Shown here in pieces: positions 8,025 to 16,096 of a stretch of DNA of 64,000 nucleotides. A program made the position numbers and the translations under genes. Under the pieces are notes generated by a model that worked only from the letters and a program-made list of their open reading frames with translations, was not told where the DNA came from and did no database searches. The DNA is from Flavobacterium aquariorum (GTDB taxonomy: Bacteria; Bacteroidota; Bacteroidia; Flavobacteriales; Flavobacteriaceae): the NCBI RefSeq assembly GCF_003254745.1, contig NZ_QKXH01000002.1, positions 310,001-374,000 on the forward strand. The letters run 5' to 3'. The stretch's first letter is position 1, and each line of letters opens with the position of its first letter.

Positions 8025-9605
8025 TTATAAAATATAATCGGTATTGATGAAATTTGATTCTTTACTGTTCAGCAATTCCTGCAAAATTTCATTGTTATAA
8101 GCATTATCTTTTGAAGCCACAAAAGTTCTAATAGAAAATGAACGCAAAGCATCGTGAATGCTCAATGTCCCAAAAGCTGAATCTTTTCTTCCTGTAAACG
8201 GGAAAACATCCGGACCTCTCTGGCAAGAACTGTTCAAGTTTACTCTACAAACCAAATTCACCAAAGTATCGATAAGCGGTGCAATGGTTTTGATATTTTT
8301 ACCAAACAAACTTACTTGTTGACCATAATTCGACTCAGCCATATCGTTTAATGGCTCCTGTATATCTTTGAAAGTCAAAATAGGTACTACGGGACCAAAT
8401 TGCTCCTCATGATACACTCGCATCTCTTTATTTATTGGAAACAAAATGGCTGGGAATATAAAATTATCCGTGTGTTCCCCGCCTTTTGCATTGATTACTT
8501 TTGCCCCTTTACTTGTTGCATCATCAATCAATTCTTGAATATAGGCTGGTTTTTCAGTTTCTGGAAGAGGAGTCAATGATACTCCTTTTTCCCATGGATT
8601 CCCAAAAGCAAGAGCATCTACTTTTTCTGCAAAACGTTTGTTGAACTCAGCAGCTATATTTTCGTGTACATATATAATTTTCAATGCAGTACATCTCTGA
8701 CCATTAAAAGATAAAGTTCCTACAATACATTCTTGAATTGCTAAATCCAAATCGGCATCCGGTAAAATTATCGCTGGATTTTTGGCCTCCAAACCTAATA
8801 CTAAACGCAATCTGTTTTTGTTTGGGTGCTGATCCTGTAAAGCAATAGCCGATTTACTGTTTCCAATTAAGGCTAAAATATCGATTTTTCCAGATTTCAT
8901 TATTGGCGAAGCGATTTCACGCCCTCTACCATAAACAATGCTGATTACTCCTTTTGGAAAGCTGCTTCTGAAAGCTTCCAACAAAGGAGAAATTAATAGA
9001 ACTCCATGTTTTGCTGGTTTGAAAATTACGGGATTCCCCATAATCAAAGCAGGAATAAGCAATGTAAAAGTTTCGTTTAATGGATAATTGTACGGTCCAA
9101 GACACAATACCACACCGATAGGTCCTCTGCGCACCATGGCATTAATTCCTTGCACTTTAGAAAAATGGGCTGAACGGCTATTCAATTCTTTATAGCTTTC
9201 GATAGTGTCATTAATATACTCTACCGTTCTATCAAATTCTTTTTCGGAGTCACCAAGTGTTTTTCCAATTTCCCACATCAAAAGTTTAACAACTTCGGTA
9301 CGGGTTTCTTTCATTTGTGCAACAAACTTTTCCATACACTTAATACGGTCAACAACTTTCATTGTAGGCCATAAACCTTGTCCGTTATTGAAAGCAGCTT
9401 TTGCAGACTCCGCCACTTCTAGCGCTTCTGCTTCACCCATAAAAGGAATAGAACCTAATAATGTTGGTTCATATTTTTCGGTTGAAGAAATTGTAGAATA
9501 TACAGGTGTTGTTTTTCCTGTCCATTTTTTCAATTTGCCGTTTACCAAATAAGTATCTTGAATAAGCTGGCTTTTAATTTGAAATTCTTGAGGTATTGTA
9601 TTCAT
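8025..9605 (-). CDS. gapN: NADP-dependent non-phosphorylating glyceraldehyde-3-phosphate dehydrogenase (GapN-type)
   Basis: A 526-residue aldehyde dehydrogenase superfamily enzyme. The catalytic Cys lies in [10 protein letters not shown] and the general-base Glu region is [10 protein letters not shown], in place of the usual ELGGKSP. The length and N-terminal extension match the Bacteroidota proteins annotated as NADP-dependent GAPDH, which oxidise glyceraldehyde-3-phosphate directly to 3-phosphoglycerate and make NADPH. That exact substrate is inferred from family resemblance; another aldehyde is possible. It is a single-gene unit flanked by terminators at both ends. Confidence 0.85.
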   Translation of the reverse strand: MNTIPQEFQIKSQLIQDTYLVNGKLKKWTGKTTPVYSTISSTEKYEPTLLGSIPFMGEAEALEVAESAKAAFNNGQGLWPTMKVVDRIKCMEKFVAQMKETRTEVVKLLMWEIGKTLGDSEKEFDRTVEYINDTIESYKELNSRSAHFSKVQGINAMVRRGPIGVVLCLGPYNYPLNETFTLLIPALIMGNPVIFKPAKHGVLLISPLLEAFRSSFPKGVISIVYGRGREIASPIMKSGKIDILALIGNSKSAIALQDQHPNKNRLRLVLGLEAKNPAIILPDADLDLAIQECIVGTLSFNGQRCTALKIIYVHENIAAEFNKRFAEKVDALAFGNPWEKGVSLTPLPETEKPAYIQELIDDATSKGAKVINAKGGEHTDNFIFPAILFPINKEMRVYHEEQFGPVVPILTFKDIQEPLNDMAESNYGQQVSLFGKNIKTIAPLIDTLVNLVCRVNLNSSCQRGPDVFPFTGRKDSAFGTLSIHDALRSFSIRTFVASKDNAYNNEILQELLNSKESNFINTDYIL

Positions 9606-9640
9606 TCTGTGGTTATTTTGGTTGTTTTCTAATACATTTA

Positions 9641-9664
9641 AAAAAGAGGCAGAAGCCTCTTTTT
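9641..9664 (-). terminator. Terminator after the rhodanese gene
   Basis: A perfect 10-bp stem (AAAAAGAGGC / GCCTCTTTTT) with an AGAA tetraloop is A/T-flanked on both sides, 15 bp downstream of the rhodanese stop and just upstream of the gapN start. Confidence 0.88.
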
Positions 9665-9678
9665 ATATTTTTGTGATA

Positions 9679-9984
9679 TTATACTATATCACCATTCCAT
9701 TCTATGATACCACCTAGCAAATTATAGGCATTTTCTATACCTAACTCGTTCATGATTTCACATGCTTTTGCGCTTCTCACTCCTGAGCGGCAGTATACAT
9801 AATAATTTTTGCTTTTATCCAACGCTGCAATAGCATCTATAAATTCCTGTCCCTTATGAATATCGATATTAATAGAACCTTCAATTATACCTTGATCGCA
9901 TTCGTCTTCAGTTCTTACATCTAATATTACTGCATTTTCATCGGCTTCAAATTGGGAAACCCATTCGTCTTGTGTCAAATTCAT
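9679..9984 (-). CDS. Rhodanese-like sulfurtransferase (single domain)
   Basis: A 101-residue cytoplasmic rhodanese from the ATG at 9984. A longer reading with an ATG at 10032 adds 16 residues without homology-like character, so the internal start (MNLTQDEW) is preferred. The active-site loop is YCRSGVRS, with the catalytic Cys at about 65, and LDVRTEDE near the N-terminus is the usual rhodanese signature. It should transfer sulfane sulfur through a Cys persulfide. It is divergent from the Crp/Fnr gene and next to the sulfur cluster, so a role in the same persulfide traffic is likely. Confidence 0.9.
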   Translation of the reverse strand: MNLTQDEWVSQFEADENAVILDVRTEDECDQGIIEGSINIDIHKGQEFIDAIAALDKSKNYYVYCRSGVRSAKACEIMNELGIENAYNLLGGIIEWNGDIV

Positions 9985-10264
9985 AATATTTATTTTTTCG
10001 TAAAAATACAAGATTTTCCTCAAACAATACACCTCTTTTTTGTGAATTAATCAATAAAATAAAGAAAACGTTTTCGTAAAAATCAATATTCAACAAATGC
10101 AAACATCTGTTATTTATAGTTTAAAATCAGGACTTAATTATCCGATTCTTTTCTGTATTTCATAATTTATTACATGTACTTTCCTTTTCATTTATCAAAG
10201 ACTTCCCCTTTTTTATTACTTTTACAGTGTTTGAATTCCAACTCTTTCTAAAATCAAAATCAAA

Positions 10265-10891
10265 ATGCCAGAACAGCTAAAAAAAGTTTTTCCTTCCTTT
10301 TCAAATGAATTGATTCAAGATATAAAAGCAAACGAAGTAATTAAAGACTTTAGTGCCGGTGAGATTATCATGCGAACTGGGCAGTACATCAAAAATACAA
10401 TTTTGGTACTCAAAGGGGCCATCAAGGTATATCGTGAAGATGATGATGGCGGTGAGTTTTTTATGTATTATTTACAGCCTGGACAAGCCTGTGCTTTATC
10501 TATGGTGTGCGCAACCAAGAATGAAAAAAGCCAAATTATGGCAAAAGTGGTCGATGATGCCGAAGTTGTTATGGTTCCATTATCATTGATGGACAAATGG
10601 ATGATGCAACACAGAAGCTGGTATGAATTTGTGGTAGGCACCTATCGCAATCGTTTTGAAGAAGTATTGGAAGTTATTGACAGTATCGCTTTTAGAGCTA
10701 TGGACGAACGTTTAGAATTTTACCTAAAACGCCAAGTTGAAGCCACTGGAAGCAAAGAATTAAAACTTTCACATCAAGAAATCGGGTCTGATCTCAATAC
10801 TTCGAGAGAAGTTATTTCGAGACTGCTCAAGAAAATGGAACAGAGAGGCTTGGTGGTTTTACATCGCAATCAGATTGAGATTTTGATGTAG
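10265..10891 (+). CDS. Crp/Fnr-family transcriptional regulator
   Basis: A 208-residue regulator with an N-terminal cyclic-nucleotide-binding-like beta-roll (about 10-120), a long dimerisation helix (about 125-155) and a C-terminal winged helix-turn-helix (about 165-208). The recognition helix TSREVISRLL carries the E-xx-S-R arrangement that FNR uses to read TTGAT/TGA half-sites. It lacks the N-terminal Cys cluster of oxygen-sensing FNR; the only cysteines are in QACALSMVC. It lies just upstream of the TSUP and persulfide dioxygenase genes, and FNR-like sites sit at a fixed position upstream of both and of three other promoters in the window. It is the best candidate regulator of those five units. 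The ligand is unknown; a sulfane-sulfur or redox signal through the Cys pair is only a guess. Confidence 0.92.
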   Translation: MPEQLKKVFPSFSNELIQDIKANEVIKDFSAGEIIMRTGQYIKNTILVLKGAIKVYREDDDGGEFFMYYLQPGQACALSMVCATKNEKSQIMAKVVDDAEVVMVPLSLMDKWMMQHRSWYEFVVGTYRNRFEEVLEVIDSIAFRAMDERLEFYLKRQVEATGSKELKLSHQEIGSDLNTSREVISRLLKKMEQRGLVVLHRNQIEILM

Positions 10892-10924
10892 CTTTTGAAT
10901 TTTAAATCACAACTTCTTCAAAAA

Positions 10925-10968
10925 GTGACAAAAGTTACAGTCCGCCAAAAATAGTCTTCGCATCTTTG
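10925..10968 (+). promoter_or_regulatory. Promoter of TSUP gene with FNR-like site
   Basis: The palindrome GTGACAAAAGTTAC (10925-10938) is centred 29.5 bp upstream of the -7-like element CATCTTTG (10961-10968, seven of eight bases of TAnnTTTG). No -33 TTTG is evident, as expected for an activator-dependent promoter. Confidence 0.75.
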
Positions 10969-10988
10969 CTTCAAACAAAATATAAAAC

Positions 10989-11777
10989 ATGGAATACTTC
11001 GGTTATCTGGCATCTGTCATAATAGGTCTCTCATTAGGATTAATTGGTGGTGGAGGTTCTATTTTAACGATTCCCATCTTAGTTTATTTATTCAAAATAG
11101 ACCCAAAATTAGCGACAAGTTATTCCTTATTCATTGTTGGTTTTACTGCTTTATCAGGCTGTTTTAGTCATTACCGAATGGGAAATCTCAAAATCAAATC
11201 GGCATTATATTTTGCCATCCCTTCTGTCTTTTCAATACTGGTTATTCGCGAAGTAATCTTTTTAAAAATTCCAAATGTCCTTTTTACAATTGATGATTTC
11301 CAAATAACCAAAAATCTACTCATCATGATCGTTTTTGCAGTCATGATGATGGCTGCTTCATTTTCAATGATTCGCAAAACCAATGCTTGCATTCAATCTT
11401 CGGGCACTAACTATTTACAATTGGCAATTATAGGTGGTATCGTTGGAATTGTAACTGGTTTTTTGGGCGCCGGCGGTGGATTTTTGATTATTCCGGCTCT
11501 ATTATTTTTTGCCAATTTACCTATGAAACAGGCAGTTGGAACTTCTTTATTAATTATTTTTATAAATTCTTCCATCGGCTTTGCAGGTGATTTATATATT
11601 GGCACCCCAATTGATTATAAATTCTTATTAAGTATTTCAAGTATGGCTTTCTTAGGAATGATTATCGGTACACAAATATCTAAAAAATTGGACGGAGACA
11701 AACTCAAACCTATTTTTGGTTGGTTCGTTTTAGTAATGGGAATATATATTATTATTAAGGAAATCGTATTCAATTAA
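10989..11777 (+). CDS. TSUP family permease (TauE/SafE sulfite/organosulfur exporter)
   Basis: A 262-residue integral membrane protein with about eight hydrophobic helices and the duplicated glycine-rich signature of the family: GLIGGGGSILTIP near residue 20 and GFLGAGGGFLIIP near 160. Family members move sulfite, thiosulfate, sulfoacetate or similar small anions across the inner membrane. Next to a persulfide dioxygenase, export of sulfite or thiosulfate produced by sulfide oxidation is the likeliest role. It lies 78 bp before the dioxygenase gene, which has its own promoter. Confidence 0.9.
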   Translation: MEYFGYLASVIIGLSLGLIGGGGSILTIPILVYLFKIDPKLATSYSLFIVGFTALSGCFSHYRMGNLKIKSALYFAIPSVFSILVIREVIFLKIPNVLFTIDDFQITKNLLIMIVFAVMMMAASFSMIRKTNACIQSSGTNYLQLAIIGGIVGIVTGFLGAGGGFLIIPALLFFANLPMKQAVGTSLLIIFINSSIGFAGDLYIGTPIDYKFLLSISSMAFLGMIIGTQISKKLDGDKLKPIFGWFVLVMGIYIIIKEIVFN

Positions 11778-11789
11778 ACTTACGTTAAA

Positions 11790-11833
11790 GTAATTTTTGT
11801 CACTGATTGTATCATAAAACAGAATTAACTTTG
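11790..11833 (+). promoter_or_regulatory. Promoter of persulfide dioxygenase gene with FNR-like site
   Basis: GTAATTTTTGTCAC (11790-11803) is the inverted form of the TSUP site, identical to it at 13 of 14 bases when reverse-complemented. It is centred 29.5 bp upstream of a perfect -7 element TAACTTTG (11826-11833). The gene starts 22 bp further on. Confidence 0.78.
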
Positions 11834-11855
11834 TATTATATTAAAATTAAAAATC

Positions 11856-13265
11856 ATGCAAATAGAACAAATATATACAGGCTGTCTGGCACAAGGTGCT
11901 TATTATATCACTTCCAATGGTGAAGCGGCTATAATTGACCCGCTTAGAGAAACACAACCTTATCTGGATCGAATCGAACGTGACGGAGTCAAGCTCAAAT
12001 ATATTTTTGAAACTCATTTTCATGCCGATTTTGTCTCAGGCCATTTGGATTTAAGCAAAGAAACTAGAGCTCCAATCGTTTATGGACCAACTGCAAAACC
12101 AGAATTTGAAGCCATCGTTGCAGCAGACAATCAACTATTTGAAATAGGAAATATCAAAATAAAAGTACTGCATACGCCTGGTCACACCATGGAAAGTTCC
12201 ACCTACTTATTAATAGACGAAAACGGAAAAGATTATGCTATTTTCTCTGGTGACACTTTGTTTATTGGTGATGTGGGAAGACCCGACCTTGCTCAAAAAG
12301 CAGCTTCGATGACACAGGAACAATTGGCTGGATTATTATATCATTCGTTAAGAGACAAAGTCATGACTCTGGCTGATGATGTAATCGTATATCCTGCTCA
12401 TGGTGCGGGTAGTGCCTGTGGCAAAAACATGAGCAAGGAAACCGTCTCTACTATTGGAGACCAAAAAGCAACCAATTATGCTTTGAGAGCCAATATGACC
12501 GAAGCCGAATTCATCAAAGAAGTGACCGATGGACTACTGCCTCCCCCAGCCTATTTTGGAATGAACGTTGCTATGAACAAGAAAGGATATGCCAGTTTTG
12601 AAAATGTATTGGATCTAGGTCTGAAAGGTTTATCCGTCAATGAATTTGAAACAATCGCAGAAGAAACGGGTGCCTTAATTTTAGACACAAGAAATAATAG
12701 CGATTTTGCTAAAGGCTTTATCCCGCAATCCATAAATATAGGGATCAATGGTGATTTTGCCCCTTGGGTTGGCGCTTTGATCGCCGATGTAAAACAGCCT
12801 ATTATATTAGTGACCGAATTAGGACGAGAAAAAGAAACCGTTACACGTTTGAGCCGTGTGGGTTTTGACAATTTAGTGGGACATTTAGACGGTGGTTTTG
12901 AGGCTTGGAAAAAAGCGGGCAAAGAAATTGACACCGTAAACCGAATCACTCCAGACCAATTCAAAGCGCAAGTGAAAATCGGTGAAAGCAAAATAATCGA
13001 CATCCGTAAACAAAATGAATACAGTGCCGAACACATCGAAGAAGCATTCAATAAACCGCTGGCAAACATCAATGATTGGATAAAAGACATTGATCCAAAA
13101 GAGCATTTCTTTATGCATTGTGCTGGTGGTTACCGCAGTATGATTGCAGCATCAATTTTGCAAGCCCGTGGTTTTAGAAATTTTAGCGAGATAGAAGGCG
13201 GATTTAACGCCATTGCCAAAACCGATATTCCTAGAACTGATTTTGTTTGTCAAAGTAAAATTTAA
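11856..13265 (+). CDS. CstB-like persulfide dioxygenase with pseudo-rhodanese and rhodanese domains
   Basis: A 469-residue three-domain protein. The N-terminal metallo-beta-lactamase fold (about 1-245) has the ETHE1-type iron site: His54 and His56 in THFHADFVSGH, a His in HTPGHT, and the Asp in GDTLFIGDVGRPDLA. A first rhodanese-like domain (about 260-355) has no Cys in its active loop (VTELGRE) and is probably catalytically dead. The second (about 360-465) has the active loop HCAGGYRS with Cys422. This order matches CstB of Staphylococcus aureus, which oxidises low-molecular-weight persulfides and yields thiosulfate. Its context with TSUP, rhodanese and thioredoxin supports sulfide/persulfide detoxification in the cytoplasm. 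Confidence 0.92.
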   Translation: MQIEQIYTGCLAQGAYYITSNGEAAIIDPLRETQPYLDRIERDGVKLKYIFETHFHADFVSGHLDLSKETRAPIVYGPTAKPEFEAIVAADNQLFEIGNIKIKVLHTPGHTMESSTYLLIDENGKDYAIFSGDTLFIGDVGRPDLAQKAASMTQEQLAGLLYHSLRDKVMTLADDVIVYPAHGAGSACGKNMSKETVSTIGDQKATNYALRANMTEAEFIKEVTDGLLPPPAYFGMNVAMNKKGYASFENVLDLGLKGLSVNEFETIAEETGALILDTRNNSDFAKGFIPQSINIGINGDFAPWVGALIADVKQPIILVTELGREKETVTRLSRVGFDNLVGHLDGGFEAWKKAGKEIDTVNRITPDQFKAQVKIGESKIIDIRKQNEYSAEHIEEAFNKPLANINDWIKDIDPKEHFFMHCAGGYRSMIAASILQARGFRNFSEIEGGFNAIAKTDIPRTDFVCQSKI

Positions 13266-13285
13266 TAGCAATAAAAAAACATTTA

Positions 13286-13400
13286 GGGCGTGACCCCGTT
13301 GAGCAAAGGGACTTACTTTTAGCATCGCTTATACAGCCCCTTTGCTCAACGCTGTCGGGCTATCCGCGCTACTTCGGTAGCTTGCTACTATCCCTCACGC
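13286..13400 (+). repeat. Dispersed structured intergenic repeat, family 1 (copy R1)
   Basis: This element begins GGGCGTGACCC and ends TATCCCTCACGC, so its ends (GCGTGA/TCACGC) are complementary. Inside are a perfect 13-bp inverted repeat (GTTGAGCAAAGGG at 13298-13310 with its partner at 13338-13350), the family core GTCGGGCTATCCG, and a GCTAC-TTCG-GTAGC hairpin at 13368-13381. Related copies are at 31483, 43297 and 53251. It is far more GC-rich than its surroundings. Confidence 0.8.
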
Positions 13401-13498
13401 TCAAATAATATTGATACTATTTACTTTAAATTTGAAGTTTAGGTAATAAAGATTTTTAGCAATTAAAAATAATTCATTAACCAATAAATACTTTTATC

Positions 13499-13702
13499 AT
13501 GAAAAAAAATATGGGTGCTACAGACAAATTGATTCGTTCGATAATTGGAATTATAATTGCAATATTATACTATTCAGGTATTATAACTGGCACACTAGCC
13601 ATTGTTTTATTAGCCTTTGCCATCATCTTTTTACTAACCAGTTTCATTAGTTTTTGCCCATTATACACACTTTTAGGCATAAACACCAATAAAAAACAAT
13701 AA
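13499..13702 (+). CDS. DUF2892 (YgaP-like) small membrane protein
   Basis: A 67-residue protein with two closely spaced hydrophobic helices and the family's characteristic FCPLYTLLG ending, typical of DUF2892. The domain often occurs fused to or next to rhodanese (as in YgaP), and the conserved Cys may take part in sulfur chemistry at the membrane. It ends 1 bp before the methyltransferase gene, so the two are co-transcribed. Upstream, TTGATACTATTTAC (13411-13424) weakly resembles the FNR-like sites but has no good -7 element at the matching distance. Confidence 0.85.
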   Translation: MKKNMGATDKLIRSIIGIIIAILYYSGIITGTLAIVLLAFAIIFLLTSFISFCPLYTLLGINTNKKQ

Positions 13703-13703
13703 T

Positions 13704-14537
13704 ATGGAAGAACTACAATGCTGTGTGGTATCCTGTGAAAAACCTTTGGATAAAGTCTATTGGGACAACCAATATCAATCCAATACAACTGGTTGGGATT
13801 TAGGAGAAATATCCCCTCCTATAAAAAGCTATATTGATACTTTAGAAGACAAAGCCATTCAAATTTTAATCCCTGGGTGTGGAAATACCTACGAAGCGGA
13901 ATATCTTCTAGATAAAGGTTTTACAAACGTTACCGTAATTGACATTGCTCCAACATTAATAGAAAATCTAAAAACCAAATTCAAGAATACTTCCAATATC
14001 AATATCGTATTGGGAGACTTTTTTGAACATCAGGGCGAGTATGATTTAATCATTGAACAGACATTCTTTTGCGCCTTGCCACCAACAATGCGTCAAAAAT
14101 ATGTTTGGAAAATGCATCAGCTATTGGCCAACAAAGGAAAAATTGCTGGATTATTATTCAACCGAACATTTGAAAGTGGCCCACCTTTTGGCGGAAGCCA
14201 AGAAGAATATAATTTGCTTTTTCAACAAGCTTTTAGTTTTCTAAAAATGGATGTTTGTCAAAATTCTGCCACGCCAAGAACTGGTTCCGAATTGTTTATC
14301 GAATTACAAAAAAACAGTGAAGTGCTAGTCAATTTATATCCATTTGAAGGCATCACCTGTAATGGTTGCAAGAATACCGTTACCGAGAAATTCTCTACAC
14401 TTGAAAGTGTTTTAAACGTAAGTATGAGCAGTAATTTTGCAGAAGTATTGATTGTAAGCAAAGTTGAAGTTGCATTAGAAACGCTGCAAAAAGAAATCGC
14501 TTATGATGAAAAATATAAAATTGGACAGAAACTATAA
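13704..14537 (+). CDS. TPMT-like SAM methyltransferase fused to a C-terminal heavy-metal-associated (HMA) domain
   Basis: A 277-residue protein with two parts. Residues about 15-205 form a class I SAM-dependent methyltransferase of the thiopurine-methyltransferase type, with motif I LIPGCGNTYEAEYL at about 56-68 and a VIDIAP strand after it. Residues about 211-277 look like an HMA/ferredoxin-like metal-binding domain, with the CxxC signature EGITCNGCKNT (Cys219, Cys222). The N-terminus also has a CC pair (residues 6-7). TPMT-like enzymes methylate sulfur, selenium or tellurium compounds, which fits this sulfur cluster; the HMA part suggests a soft metal or metalloid ligand. The fusion reads through in one frame with no internal stop. 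The substrate is not known. Confidence 0.8.
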   Translation: MEELQCCVVSCEKPLDKVYWDNQYQSNTTGWDLGEISPPIKSYIDTLEDKAIQILIPGCGNTYEAEYLLDKGFTNVTVIDIAPTLIENLKTKFKNTSNINIVLGDFFEHQGEYDLIIEQTFFCALPPTMRQKYVWKMHQLLANKGKIAGLLFNRTFESGPPFGGSQEEYNLLFQQAFSFLKMDVCQNSATPRTGSELFIELQKNSEVLVNLYPFEGITCNGCKNTVTEKFSTLESVLNVSMSSNFAEVLIVSKVEVALETLQKEIAYDEKYKIGQKL

Positions 14538-14618
14538 AAAGAAAAAGACACAAATTTCACCAATTAGCACGAATTTATTTAAAAAATATTTTGCTTATTC
14601 GATTGCAATTCCGCAATC

Positions 14619-14656
14619 CTTTAAACAACTTTAAACAACTTTAAACAATTTAAACT
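14619..14656 (+). repeat. Short tandem repeat (CTTTAAACAA x3)
   Basis: Three direct copies of the decamer CTTTAAACAA plus a partial fourth lie in the 143-bp gap between the methyltransferase and the small Cys membrane peptide gene. Similar TTAAAC-rich spacers occur elsewhere in the window (for example 17362-17392), so this may be a common low-complexity spacer. Confidence 0.7.
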
Positions 14657-14680
14657 TTAAAACCATTTTAAACCCAAAAA

Positions 14681-14869
14681 ATGAAAGATTTACTATTTAC
14701 CAACTGGCATGTAATGCGAATTTTTCGATTGGCTTTTGCTGTGTTTTTATTCGCACAAGCTTATTATACAAACGAATGGTTCTTCATCGCTTTCGGGTTA
14801 TTTTTCTTTATTCAGGCTGTTTTTAATACGGGTTGCGGACCAAAAGGCTGCACAATTCCTAAAAAATAA
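14681..14869 (+). CDS. Small membrane protein with C-terminal CGPKGC motif
   Basis: This 62-residue protein is mostly two hydrophobic helices (about 10-28 and 32-48). They are followed by a short polar tail with two cysteines in NTGCGPKGCTIPKK. The tail resembles a redox or metal-binding knuckle and echoes the WCGPC site of the thioredoxin encoded 12 bp downstream. It may be a DUF2892-like membrane partner of that thioredoxin; this is inference. The family was not identified with certainty. Confidence 0.7.
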   Translation: MKDLLFTNWHVMRIFRLAFAVFLFAQAYYTNEWFFIAFGLFFFIQAVFNTGCGPKGCTIPKK

Positions 14870-14881
14870 ATACATAAAAAA

Positions 14882-15184
14882 ATGAGCACATTCAACAATA
14901 TCATCCAGTCCGAAAAACCAGTTTTGGTTGATTTTTTTGCAACTTGGTGTGGGCCTTGCCAAACATTGGCTCCTATTCTGAAACAAGTAAAAGACAATTT
15001 AGGTGATCGTATTTCAATCATCAAAATTGACGTAGATAAAAATCAGCAAGTCGCGGCACAATACCAAGTTCGTGGCGTTCCTACGATGATTCTTTTCCAA
15101 AACGGCAAACAATTATGGAGACAATCCGGAGTTCTGAGCAGTTCTGATTTGATCAAGGTTATTGTAGAAAAAAGTAACTCATGA
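14882..15184 (+). CDS. Thioredoxin
   Basis: A 100-residue thioredoxin without a signal peptide, so cytoplasmic. The active site is ATWCGPCQ (Cys23, Cys26), and the cis-proline loop is RGVPTMILF. It is slightly short but complete. Its stop overlaps the start of the DUF6132 gene by 4 bp (ATGA), so the two are translationally coupled. In this cluster it may reduce persulfides or regenerate the rhodanese and dioxygenase thiols. Confidence 0.93.
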   Translation: MSTFNNIIQSEKPVLVDFFATWCGPCQTLAPILKQVKDNLGDRISIIKIDVDKNQQVAAQYQVRGVPTMILFQNGKQLWRQSGVLSSSDLIKVIVEKSNS

Positions 15185-15381
15185 CCCGAAAAGCAATTAT
15201 TATAACAATCATCGGAATTGTCTTTGGAGCTATTTCCGGTTATTTGTATTATCATTTTGTGGGATGTACTTCTGGCAGTTGCGCTATCACCTCAAAACCT
15301 GTAAACTCAACTCTTTATGGCGGTTTAATGGGTGGATTATTGTTTAATCTGTTTGTGAAAGAAGAGAAAAAGCAGAAATAA
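15181..15381 (+). CDS. DUF6132-family small membrane protein
   Basis: A 66-residue protein with two hydrophobic segments (about 5-25 and 45-60) separated by a short loop holding a Cys pair, VGCTSGSCAITSKP. This arrangement is typical of DUF6132 proteins in Bacteroidota, which often neighbour thioredoxin and DUF2892 genes. The CTSGSC pair would sit near the membrane surface. It is translationally coupled to the thioredoxin, suggesting a thiol-relay partner. Function unproven. Confidence 0.8.
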   Translation: MTRKAIIITIIGIVFGAISGYLYYHFVGCTSGSCAITSKPVNSTLYGGLMGGLLFNLFVKEEKKQK

Positions 15382-15460
15382 AACGTTAACTGCTAGATTA
15401 GAACGCAAGATCATAGAAAAATAAATCATAAGTATTTCAACCTGAAATACTTTTTTTATC

Positions 15461-15484
15461 TATCTTTGTTAACCAAATGGTTAA
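15461..15484 (+). promoter_or_regulatory. Promoter and probable autorepression operator of the TetR gene
   Basis: A perfect -7 element TATCTTTG (15461-15468) is followed at once by the perfect palindrome TTAACC-AAAT-GGTTAA (15469-15484), and a second, weaker half-site array lies just after it. A repressor bound here would cover the transcription start. The layout matches the other TetR gene of the window (57155-57192). Confidence 0.75.
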
Positions 15485-15502
15485 ACCATATAGTTAGCAC
15501 CA

Positions 15503-16096
15503 ATGACTACCGAAGAAAAAATATTCAATGCCGCCAGAATAGTGTTCCAAAAAAAAGGATTCGCCGGGGCACGCATGCAAGAAATTGCAGATGAAGCAGG
15601 CATCAATAAAGCGATGTTGCATTATTGCTTCAAAAATAAACAATTGCTTTTTGAAGCAGTTTTTATGAATGCCTTTTCCCAATTGGCTCCACAGATCAAT
15701 GAGATCTTCAACTCGGAAGCAACAGTTTTTGAAAAAATTAAAAAATTTACAAACAGTTATATTTCATTTGTCATTGTCAACCCTTATTTACCGTCGTTTG
15801 TAATTCAGGAGATGAACAACAACCCCGAATTTGTACTATCCTTTCTAAATCATAAAAACCGCCCCAATCCTACTCCATTATTGGCGCAAATCGAAAAAGA
15901 AATAGCAGATGGAATCATCAAACCTATTCCTCCAAAACAGCTATTATTAGATATTTTTTCGATGACGGTCTTTCCTTTTGCTGCCAAAATGATGATAAAA
16001 GGAATCATTCAGCTTTCAGAAACTGAATTCAATGAGATGATGGAAGAACGAAAAACAAGCATAGCCGAAACTATTATTAATTCGATTAAAAAATGA
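15503..16096 (+). CDS. TetR-family transcriptional repressor of the ABC exporter operon
   Basis: A 197-residue TetR regulator. The N-terminal helix-turn-helix (about 8-55) reads [20 protein letters not shown], followed by [15 protein letters not shown]; the C-terminal ligand-binding region is helical. Its stop overlaps the TolC gene start by 4 bp (ATGA), so it is the first cistron of the exporter operon. A palindrome sits on its promoter, suggesting autorepression relieved by an exported toxic compound. Confidence 0.92.
   Translation: MTTEEKIFNAARIVFQKKGFAGARMQEIADEAGINKAMLHYCFKNKQLLFEAVFMNAFSQLAPQINEIFNSEATVFEKIKKFTNSYISFVIVNPYLPSFVIQEMNNNPEFVLSFLNHKNRPNPTPLLAQIEKEIADGIIKPIPPKQLLLDIFSMTVFPFAAKMMIKGIIQLSETEFNEMMEERKTSIAETIINSIKK

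Noticed and set aside
9985..10032. Upstream ATG of the rhodanese gene
   Set aside because: The added 16 residues are unlike the family; MNLTQDEW at 9984 is a normal start.
12551..13118. Antisense ORFs over the persulfide dioxygenase gene, and similar long antisense ORFs elsewhere
   Set aside because: They mirror the codon pattern of well-supported genes and show no domains.
13286..13400. Possible tRNA or small structured RNA gene in the GC-rich island
   Set aside because: The pairing does not form a cloverleaf and the sequence recurs as a dispersed repeat.
13411..13454. Sixth FNR-like site upstream of the DUF2892 gene
   Set aside because: TTGATACTATTTAC has the TGA-N6-TTA core, but the base pairs at the -7 position (TAAAGATT) do not fit, so it was left out of the regulon set.
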